Of a stretch of DNA of 20,870 nt, positions 7,319 to 15,300 are shown piece after piece. The stretch's first letter is position 1, and every line of letters starts with the position of its first letter. The notes under the pieces are model-generated. The model did not search any database, had not been told where the DNA came from, and worked only from the letters and a program-made list of their open reading frames with translations. Source of the stretch: Muribaculaceae bacterium (GTDB lineage: Bacteria > Bacteroidota > Bacteroidia > Bacteroidales > Muribaculaceae); the NCBI GenBank assembly GCA_029056365.1, contig JAIDBM010000035.1:1-20870 (forward strand). The letters are read 5' to 3'. Position numbers and translations under genes: made by a program.

Positions 7319-7444
7319 ATGAAGTCTATCGGCTATTCATTATTATTTTTACTCCTGCCAATGGAATACATGCATGATTCCATTCGCAGAATTCATCTTA
7401 ACAGGGAATATGCGAAAAAAGTCAAAGAAAACAATTCGTTTTAG
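7319..7444 (+). pseudogene. Chimeric 41-codon ORF: signal-peptide start fused to radical SAM tail
   Basis: The first 17 or so residues (MKSIGYSLLFLLLP...) look like the start of an exported protein, but not the one at 317. From residue 18 on, the sequence MHDSIRRIHLNREY is identical to the C-terminal end of the radical SAM maturase (its residues 406-419). The fusion point is near 7368. The simplest reading is a deletion that removed most of a leading gene, a precursor and a maturase from a second cassette. The ORF is open and has a promoter, so a short product is possible, but a function is not suggested. Confidence 0.75.
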
Positions 7445-7770
7445 TATTTTTTTTGCTATTTTTGCAAAATAAAACTAATTTCCAATTCCAGATTGTTATG
7501 AAAGTTCTCGTTGTTTTTACATTCATAATTCTTTCGGCTCTGACTTCTTATGCCCGGACTATCACGGGCATAGTATATTCCGACAGCACCTTGACCGCCG
7601 TTGCCGATGCCGTATGCAAACTATATGAAGGCGATGTGCAAATAGCGAACACAACCACAAATGAAAACGGGTTGTTCCAGATTCGGACAGAAAACAAGTC
7701 AGCACTGATTCTGGAAATCGACAAAGAAGGGTTCTGCGGGACAGTAATAATTATCGATGCCGGCGGCAAA
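7368..7770. repeat. Direct repeat of radical SAM tail and beta-barrel gene start, copy 2
   Basis: This is the partner of 2450-2851. It carries the maturase tail, the -7 box and the first 91 codons of the third beta-barrel gene. Beyond 7770 the coding sequence turns visibly more AT-rich and much less similar to copy 1. Confidence 0.88.
7457..7464 (+). promoter_or_regulatory. -7 box for the third beta-barrel gene
   Basis: TATTTTTG fits TAnnTTTG at the same place relative to the ATG as the box at 2538-2545. The -33 element is weak. Confidence 0.45.
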
Positions 7771-9798
7771 AATACTGATTTAGGACGAATTGAGCTTAGT
7801 TATGCATCTGAGCTTGCAGAAGTTCATGTAGAAGGTTCTCGAGCGCTTGAATCCAAGGGACGTACGATAATATTCCCTTCTTCAGCCGATCTGAAAGCAT
7901 CATCTCCATCATTAAGTCTATTACAAAAACTTCCACTTGTTGGACTTGAAACAGACTTATTGAGCAGGAAAATCAAAGTCGATGGCAGTCAGCCAGTAAT
8001 AATTATCGATGGTATTCCTTCAACAATGGATCAATTTAATGCAATTAATCCGGAAGACATTACAAAAATAGAGTACTCATATATTACGCCTCAACGATAT
8101 GTCGATAAGGGTTACAAGGGGATGATTTCCGTAACTCTTAAAAAACGACAAGATGGCGGACAAGTATACTTATGGGCACGGAGCGCTGTAAACGCAACAT
8201 TTATCGATGGACTCATTCAGACATCGTACCATAAAGGTGCATCGCAATTCTCAGTGATATACAATCCATCATGGCGCAACGACCAAGACGCCTATGACAA
8301 TATCTATGGCACATACACGGGGCATGATTATGAGCTGAAGATTGAACAGCACGACCGTTCGCCATTTAATTACCACACCCACGCGCTAAGGCTGGATTAT
8401 TCGTTTGTTCCAGGCGACCGCACGTTGTTTTCTGTACGATTCGCGGCTGTACCAACGCTGAGCAAAATGCGTCTGACAGGAGATGTGCAAAACTCACAGC
8501 TTGGCAACTATACAATCAACAACAGCACTTCATCGAAAGATTTCACACCGTCACTTGACCTATTTGTACGCCATGAGTTCAACGAAAAAAATTCTATCGA
8601 AGCACAGGTAGTGGGCACCGTTAGTTCAAGCGACTACCGCAGAAACAATAATTATCTGTTTGACGACGGACATAACGATTCCTATGTGAATAATATTGAC
8701 AACCATCGCCGCTCGCTGATAAGCGAGATAAGCTACGTGCACAACTTCGACCAGACAATGAGATTGTCGGGAGGTGTGCAAAACACGCTGTCTCACAACA
8801 GAAACGTGTATCTCAATAGCGCAAACAATTACAATCCGGTACTGACCGAAAACAACAACTACATCTATGCAAGTTTTGCCAAGCAGTTCACCAAAGTGTA
8901 TCTATCGGCATCAACCGGCTTGAAAATGTTCTGGACACGCAACGACCAGTTGCATCGGCATTTCATCCATAACATGTCATCGGTAAATCTGGCATGGTAT
9001 ATCAGTCAAAGCTGGTTTTTGCAAGCCGATTTCGGATACACACCATATATTCCTACATTAAGCTCCCTTACTGACTACATGCAGCAGACAGAACCTTACA
9101 TGTTCCAGAATGGCAATCCGAATCTGAAAGTACAAGAAAATTTAACCTACGCACTTACAGCCAATTTCAAACACAAAAAATTTTCTGCCACACTAAAAAC
9201 CGGATATTACGATTTCAAGAACAGCACAACATATGATATAACCTATCTCGGAAATGGCAAATTTCTATCCCATAGCGTAAATAGCGACAAAGACAATTTA
9301 TGGATGGGCCTTTTACAGATGGGGATAAACGATGTGCATGGATTCGGCGCTCAAGTAATGCTACGTCTTAGACTTTTTGACTGTCACATAGCAGATTGGT
9401 CGCGCTCTCTGACCTCTTTCGACGCCACACTGAATTTATGGTGGAACAAGGGGCCATGGACCATATCGTATTATCGAAAATTTCCCGGGAAATCGCTTAA
9501 CGGATATCAAGTGAATAAAGCAGAGAACATGGATATGTTACAACTCGAATACCGGCCCGACCGACATTGGAGTTTTGGAATCGCATGGTGGTATATGTTC
9601 GACAAGAAAGGAGGCCGATACCCTTATTGGAATTATTCTCCCGTGGCAAATCTTTATATCGACCGATATATAAAAGACAGCAGTAACATGGTGACGCTGA
9701 GCGCATGCTACACCGCCGACTTCGGCGCTCTGTTCAAACGCAACACCAACCGTAGCCTCAACAATACCGACAGCAATAATTCCCTGCTCAAAAACTAA
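7498..9798 (+). CDS. Outer-membrane beta-barrel protein, TonB-receptor-like (copy 3, mosaic with copy 1)
   Basis: This 766-residue protein has the same architecture as the protein at 2579: signal peptide 1-19, carboxypeptidase-regulatory-like domain about 20-100, plug-like domain about 110-216 (LLQKLPLVGLETD, VIIIDGIPSTMD, ITPQRYVDKG), then the barrel. The first 91 residues and the last 37 are almost identical to copy 1, while the plug and barrel are clearly diverged (many substitutions per line), and the DNA of the plug region is AT-rich. The ATG at 7498 is preferred over the TTG at 7453, because it starts the signal peptide. The gene follows a scarred region instead of an intact precursor/maturase pair, so it may be a receptor kept from a lost cassette, for a different peptide. 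It precedes the transporter after a terminator and an 80-base gap. Confidence 0.85.
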   Translation: MKVLVVFTFIILSALTSYARTITGIVYSDSTLTAVADAVCKLYEGDVQIANTTTNENGLFQIRTENKSALILEIDKEGFCGTVIIIDAGGKNTDLGRIELSYASELAEVHVEGSRALESKGRTIIFPSSADLKASSPSLSLLQKLPLVGLETDLLSRKIKVDGSQPVIIIDGIPSTMDQFNAINPEDITKIEYSYITPQRYVDKGYKGMISVTLKKRQDGGQVYLWARSAVNATFIDGLIQTSYHKGASQFSVIYNPSWRNDQDAYDNIYGTYTGHDYELKIEQHDRSPFNYHTHALRLDYSFVPGDRTLFSVRFAAVPTLSKMRLTGDVQNSQLGNYTINNSTSSKDFTPSLDLFVRHEFNEKNSIEAQVVGTVSSSDYRRNNNYLFDDGHNDSYVNNIDNHRRSLISEISYVHNFDQTMRLSGGVQNTLSHNRNVYLNSANNYNPVLTENNNYIYASFAKQFTKVYLSASTGLKMFWTRNDQLHRHFIHNMSSVNLAWYISQSWFLQADFGYTPYIPTLSSLTDYMQQTEPYMFQNGNPNLKVQENLTYALTANFKHKKFSATLKTGYYDFKNSTTYDITYLGNGKFLSHSVNSDKDNLWMGLLQMGINDVHGFGAQVMLRLRLFDCHIADWSRSLTSFDATLNLWWNKGPWTISYYRKFPGKSLNGYQVNKAENMDMLQLEYRPDRHWSFGIAWWYMFDKKGGRYPYWNYSPVANLYIDRYIKDSSNMVTLSACYTADFGALFKRNTNRSLNNTDSNNSLLKN

Positions 9799-9826
9799 CA
9801 CGGAGTGGAGGCATCCCTGCCTCCAC
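9685..9826. repeat. Direct repeat of beta-barrel gene 3' end plus terminator, copy 2
   Basis: This is the partner of 4754-4895, nearly identical through the stop codon and the whole hairpin. Similarity fades after the ATACTTTG at 9832-9839. Confidence 0.85.
9805..9826 (+). terminator. Hairpin terminator after the third beta-barrel gene
   Basis: GTGGAGGCA and TGCCTCCAC form a perfect 9-bp stem with a TCCC loop, followed by CTTT. It separates the barrel gene from the transporter, so the transporter needs readthrough or a promoter in 9827-9877. Confidence 0.75.
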
Positions 9827-9877
9827 CTTTCATACTTTGAAATGATTCTGGCCCGTAACTCTTGAAATCATATAGCC

Positions 9878-12076
9878 ATGCGCTTCCCCTTCATAAAACA
9901 GCACGACAGTATGGAATGCGGTGTGGCATGCCTCGCCATGATTCTGCAGTGGTATGGCCTGCGCACATCGCTCCGCTCGGTGGCCGACGAATGTCCGCCT
10001 ACTTCCGAAGGTGTGTCGCTTTCGGCTCTGGCCCGGACCGCACGCCGCTATGGCATGGATGCCGTAGCGGCGCGTGCCACAGTCAGCGAGCTTGCCGGAT
10101 CGACTCTGCCGGCGATAATCCACTGGCGCCAGAACCATTTTGCGGTGCTGTACAGGGTGTCGGGCAACGGCAAACGTTTTTATGTGAGTGATCCGGCAAA
10201 AGGTCTGGTATGCTACAAAGCCGCCGAATTCGAAGCCGGATGGCTCAGTACCGCATCGCAGGGCCAGCCAAAAGGTATCGCGCTGTTTCTGGCCCCGGGC
10301 AAAGATTTCAACAGCGAGGCCGGCTTGGCCGACGGAGGCGAACGACGGTCGTTCGGCTTTCTGATGTCGTACCTGCGCCTTTACAGACGTTACTTCATAC
10401 ATATTCTCGCCGGTCTGCTTCTGGGGTGCATTCTACAGCTGATTATGCCCTTTCTTACCCAGGCAATAGTAGATGCCGGCATAAAAAACAGCGACATTCA
10501 GCTGATATGGCTCATTCTGCTCGGCGAACTGATGATTGTTACCGGACGCACAGCCACCGACTTCATACGCCGATGGCTGCTGCTGCACATTTCGATGCGG
10601 ATAAACATATCGCTGGTGAGCGACTTTTTTATAAAACTGCTGCGACTGCCGATGGCGTTTTTCGACACACGCAAGACGGGCGACCTGCTTCAGCGTATGC
10701 AGGATCACGGCAGAGTTCAACAGTTTCTTACCGGACAGGTTCTGGGCATTGTGTTCTCCTTACTCAGCTTTTTTATTTTCGGCGCGGTGCTGCTGGTGTA
10801 CAGCAGCACGATTTTCGCCGTGTTCCTGATTGGCAGCATTGTTTACGCGCTATGGATAGCATCATTCCTGAACCGCCGGAAGATTCTCGACTACGAACTT
10901 TTCGAACAGCAGGCGCAGAACCAGAACTATACCTACCAGTTTATTTCCTCGATGCAGGAGATAAAGCTTCAGGACTGTGAACGCCGACGCCGCTGGGAAT
11001 GGGAAGACGTTCAGGCCGACCTCTTCGCCGTGCAGATGAAAAGCATGAAAATGCAGCAGAGTCAGGAGGCCGGCTCGATTTTCATAAACGAGGTCAAGAA
11101 CATTGTTATTACCGTGCTGGCAGCAACGGCTGTTATCAACGGTCAGATGACTCTTGGCTCGATGCTGGCGGTACAATATATCATCGGACAGCTGAATTCG
11201 CCGGTTGAGCAGCTGATGTCGTTCATATATTCGCTGCAGGACGTAAGAATTTCGCTTGAGCGCATCAACGAAATCCATCAGGGCAAAGACGAGGAGTCCG
11301 ACCGCCGACAGCTTGCGGCATTCCCCGACGGCGCCCGGAAGAACATCGTTATCGAACATCTCTGTTTCCGGTATGACAAGTTCGCGCCCGCCCTTACTCT
11401 CGACGACATATGCATGGAAATCGCCGCCGGACGCACCACTGCCATTGGCGGAGCATCGGGCAGCGGCAAGACAACTCTGATTAAACTGATGTTAGGATAT
11501 TATAGCCCTGAATCAGGACACATCTCAGCTGCCGGACGCAATATCAGCGACTACAGTCTGAAATGGTGGCGCCGGCAGTGCGGCACCGTCATGCAGGACG
11601 GCGTGATTTTCTCCGAATCCATTGCCCGGAACATTGCCGTGGACGACAACGAGATAGACCCTGTCAGGCTTGAAAGCGCCGCCCGTCTGGCCTGCATACA
11701 CGAATACGCCGAAAGCCTTCCGCTGCGCTACAACACACGCATCGGTCGCGATGGAATGGGACTGAGCCAGGGCCAGAAGCAACGTATTCTCATTGCCCGT
11801 GCGGTGTACCGCAATCCCGACTTCATTTTTCTCGACGAGGCCACAAACGCGCTTGATGCCAGAAACGAGCGTGTGATTGTGGAGAACCTTGAGGAGTTTT
11901 ACCGGGGGCGGACCGTTGTGGTAGTGGCACACCGACTCTCGACGGTAAAGAATGCCGACAGGATAGTTGTTCTCGACGGCGGCCGCATTGCCGAACAGGG
12001 CACTCACAGCGAACTGATTGCACGGCGCGGTGCCTACTACACTCTTGTTAAAAACCAGCTTGAACTCGGAAACTGA
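9878..12076 (+). CDS. Peptidase-containing ABC transporter (C39 protease, membrane and ATPase domains)
   Basis: This 732-residue inner-membrane exporter cuts double-glycine leaders and pumps out the cargo. The N-terminal C39 domain (1-140) has Gln8 and catalytic Cys14 in QHDSMECGVAC, His87 in the NHFAVL motif and Asp105 in SDPAKG. The membrane domain spans about 165-460 with several hydrophobic helices. The ATPase domain spans about 488-730: Walker A GGASGSGKTT (524-533), signature LSQGQKQR (629-636), Walker B FIFLDEAT (649-656), H-loop His685. All key residues are present and length is typical. The GG leader of the peptide at 814 is the obvious substrate. Base composition is visibly more GC-rich than the precursor and maturase genes. 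The stop overlaps the start of the next small gene (TGATG), so they are translationally coupled. Confidence 0.93.
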   Translation: MRFPFIKQHDSMECGVACLAMILQWYGLRTSLRSVADECPPTSEGVSLSALARTARRYGMDAVAARATVSELAGSTLPAIIHWRQNHFAVLYRVSGNGKRFYVSDPAKGLVCYKAAEFEAGWLSTASQGQPKGIALFLAPGKDFNSEAGLADGGERRSFGFLMSYLRLYRRYFIHILAGLLLGCILQLIMPFLTQAIVDAGIKNSDIQLIWLILLGELMIVTGRTATDFIRRWLLLHISMRINISLVSDFFIKLLRLPMAFFDTRKTGDLLQRMQDHGRVQQFLTGQVLGIVFSLLSFFIFGAVLLVYSSTIFAVFLIGSIVYALWIASFLNRRKILDYELFEQQAQNQNYTYQFISSMQEIKLQDCERRRRWEWEDVQADLFAVQMKSMKMQQSQEAGSIFINEVKNIVITVLAATAVINGQMTLGSMLAVQYIIGQLNSPVEQLMSFIYSLQDVRISLERINEIHQGKDEESDRRQLAAFPDGARKNIVIEHLCFRYDKFAPALTLDDICMEIAAGRTTAIGGASGSGKTTLIKLMLGYYSPESGHISAAGRNISDYSLKWWRRQCGTVMQDGVIFSESIARNIAVDDNEIDPVRLESAARLACIHEYAESLPLRYNTRIGRDGMGLSQGQKQRILIARAVYRNPDFIFLDEATNALDARNERVIVENLEEFYRGRTVVVVAHRLSTVKNADRIVVLDGGRIAEQGTHSELIARRGAYYTLVKNQLELGN

Positions 12077-12222
12077 TGGAAAACGAACGCAACCCGATAG
12101 AACTGCGGTCGAAGAAGCTGCAGACCGTAATGCGCCGCATTCCCCGCAGCCTGCTGTGGTGGAACGCCGCCGTAATAACAATTATTTCCGCAGCCCTGCT
12201 GACTGCCTGCTTTTTGATTTAA
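12076..12222 (+). CDS. 48-residue membrane protein, apparent N-terminal piece of a HlyD-type adaptor
   Basis: The ATG overlaps the stop of the transporter (TGATG), which supports translation. The protein has a short charged cytoplasmic part (MENERNPIELRSKKLQTVM, residues 1-19), then about 27 residues with one membrane helix (AAVITIISAALLTACFLI at the C-terminus). In Bacteroidota, HlyD-family membrane fusion proteins encoded after C39 transporters usually begin with a very similar IELRS..(V/L)Q segment and a single membrane helix, followed by several hundred periplasmic residues. Here a stop comes right after the helix and no adaptor domain follows, so this looks truncated. It may still act as a small transporter subunit, or be a decaying gene. 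Family assignment rests on a short motif only. Confidence 0.65.
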   Translation: MENERNPIELRSKKLQTVMRRIPRSLLWWNAAVITIISAALLTACFLI

Positions 12223-12251
12223 CGGAGTGGAGGGTGGAAGAACCTACAACA

Positions 12252-12279
12252 AAGCCGGACACCCTGGAGTGCCCGGCTT
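12252..12279. terminator. Hairpin between convergent genes
   Basis: AAGCCGG at 12252-12258 pairs with CCGGCTT at 12273-12279, with an inner CAC/GTG helix. It lies between the small gene ending at 12222 and the minus-strand gene ending at 12303, so it could end transcription from both sides. No strong T-run is seen on either strand. Confidence 0.6.
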
Positions 12280-12302
12280 CGCGTTCTATAATATAAGTCT
12301 AA

Positions 12303-15300
12303 CTATTTCACTAATACCTTGGCGCTACATTCGCCCGCACGGACTATGTATGCGCCGGCAGGAAGTGATATGACAATGTCATCTGCCGCAGGCTGCATAG
12401 CCGCTATCGTTCCATCGAGACGATACACGGCAACCTCCCTACCCGATGCTCCTATTACTCTGACTCCGCCATCAACAGCTTCTATCATAACCTCGGCCGC
12501 AACAGCATTTCCGCTTATCCCAGAGTCTTTGTCGTTGCGTATGCTTATGTTGTCGAGCACAAGCACAGTATTGGCCATCGTCGACTTGCCACGGAACCAA
12601 AGCTGTACTCCCCGTTTGCCTGCATAAGCGGTAAGCGGTAAATGTATACGCGCAATCCTGCTGTCAAGCGGTACGTTGTAAGCTGCCACATTGTCGCGTC
12701 GGCCATCGGAAAGCACATCAATTTCCATTATGAAATTGCCCGAATCGAGATACATGTCGGCCTCAAGCACAGGATTCTCCGCACCTTCGAACGAAATCTT
12801 TCCCGTGTAAACCGACGACTCGCCGTCAACCCCGTTACAGACAAATACCACAGATCCGTTGTCCCCGTCAAGGCCCAGACGGTCGTTAAGCGAGAAATAA
12901 GCGAAATCGTTCGACTCAAGTCCCCAGTAATAACTCGGCACTCCACTGGCGAAGCTTTCAACGAACGGAAGTTCATAGTCAGGTCCGACAATGATCTTTG
13001 GCGACACTGTAAGTATACCCGCTCCTCTGGAGTTCTTTGCCACGATAGCATAAGCCAGGTCGTACTGCTCGCCATAATCGGCAAACATGTCGGAACAAGT
13101 GGTTGCCCTGATATTGTCGGCAATAACCTCGCCATCATTGCGCTGCACTGTATAATACAGCTGGTCGACATCGACATAGCCGCCATGGACTCCCGTTGCG
13201 GCAGGCGACCACGACAATACTGCATTACCGTCTTTTTCCACAAGAGTGACGTTCTCAACCGCGCCGGGAGCGTCAATGCCCACATACACCATAGCCTCTG
13301 CCGGATAACCCGGTCCCTGGCTGGAATATGCCACAGCCTCATAGAAGTGCAAGCCTTCAGGCACATCATTGTCATCGAAGTTCAGTGTTGCGCCGGGAGC
13401 CACATCCGACCATGTCTTCAGAACAGCTTTATCGCGGCGAAGCTCCATCCGCTCTATCGCAGCAAGCGGCTTTCCTTCGTATGTAGCGGTAGGAGCAACC
13501 AGGTCCACATGCGATGCCAGTGCGCCTTTTTCACCGGCCACAGCCTCTATGGAAGCAGCGGCCGGAGCCTTTACCGAACCGATTTCCTCTATAAGCAGAT
13601 CGGTTATATTCATCCAGCCATGTCTGGCTTCCGTGCCGGTATGTATGCCGAAGAAATAAAAGCCGTCGGATTCCACTGTGAACGAGGCACTACGGTCACA
13701 TCCCTCGCTCGTAACTTCGGTTTTTTCAATGAGACGGGTAGTCATAGCAGTGGAAACCGCTGCATCACCCATAGCCACATCGAAGTTTTGCGTATATAGT
13801 CTCGAATCGCCCACTGCTGAAATATTCAGTCGGTAAACCTTGTCTTTGAACATCCGTACAGCTGGTGTTATCACCCAGTCGTCAGCATCCTGGTCGCATG
13901 TCGAAGCAAAGTATTCGAGAACAGGCGACCACCCGTTCAAGGCCCATTTGCAGCCATCGTTGTTGCAGTCTTCAATGGTATAGAGGTCAAGGGCATCGGT
14001 CCGCCTGAAATCCTCATGATAAGGCACACTTACGGCCTGCCCTGCAATCAGACTGTTCGATACTGCCTCGGCAGAACGTACATCTCCGTTGCATACTGTC
14101 ACACCATAGCGATAGCTGCACAGTTCTTCAGTGTCGACATCATCAATCAATGTGGTGGCATCGAGTTTAGCGGCCACTGTCTGCTGATGCGGATAACGCA
14201 CAATTTCATAACGAAGATCAGCTATGCTGAAATGACCCTCGGTTTCTGCTTTATCCGGAGCGTGCCAATCGAGCTGCATTTTGCCACCGACGGCGCTCAG
14301 TATCACTTCGTCGGCAACTCCCGGAACGGCATAGCCGATATACTTGCGCTTATATGCCGCAACAGACTTTCCGGCGGCATTCGACAGCACCACCTTTACA
14401 AGATACTCTCCTGATTTATTTACATTTATCTCATCTGTAGTGACTTTAGTACCTGCCGGTACAGCACCACTGGCAATTTCATTATCGCCAAACGATACGG
14501 TATAACCGACCAGACCGTCAAGAGGTTTTCCAGACTCAGACAATGCGGGGACATCGAAGCTTACCCTGCCTTTCAGAGGTTCAGCGTCGAAGTCGAGTGT
14601 GAGATTTTCAGCTGCCGACGGAATCTCTGTCTGAACCGGACTGTCAGCTTTCAGATACAGCCCTGTAAACTGCTCGCCGTTGGGGAATTCGGCCAGAAGT
14701 ATGGTCGAGGCATTGTCAAGGTCAATTTCATACACGCCCGAACCGGCCTCGGCGCTGGCGGCCCAGTATGTTTTGCCGCTGGCCGGATCGCACACTGCGC
14801 CCTGATAGCCTTTAAGCTGCAGGCCGAGGTCGCCGATTTCGGTGAACACGCCTGTGGTCTTGTCGATTCTTACAAGCATTCCCGACTTGAGTATGCCGTA
14901 CAACACTCCCTGAGGAGTGGCGAACATACACTCCGGATAGTCTCCCTGGCCAAGGTCGGCTATTTCGGTCAGACTGTGGCCGGCATAGTCGACTGTGGCT
15001 ATACGCCTGGTCTGTTTCGTGGTGGTGAAGCAACCGTAGGTCTTGCCGTCGGTGGAGTCATAGGCCACTGAAAGCGCGGCCATCTCCATGAATGCAGGAA
15101 ACATGAGTTTGTCTTCATGGATGCATTCCCAGGTTTCGGCATCGAACGTGCGGTGGTCCATCATGTTTACAATCTCATACCTGCCATCGGCATACACGGC
15201 GCCGTTGACTCCACGGATACGGTCATCAATCTTGACTGCGGTGAGATTCAAATCGAAATCAGGGGTAAAGCTGTAAATGCCCACAGGGGTGACATCGCCT

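Noticed and set aside
9830..10402. 190-codon minus-strand open frame over the transporter start
   Set aside because: It lies antisense to the well-supported C39 peptidase domain and shows no protein-like features.
12642..13799. Long open frames on the + strand opposite the large secreted proteins (for example 12642-13799, 15117-15788, 16703-17404)
   Set aside because: They are antisense to convincing coding sequence with clear domains, have no recognisable protein features, and two of them are simply duplicated by the tandem repeat.
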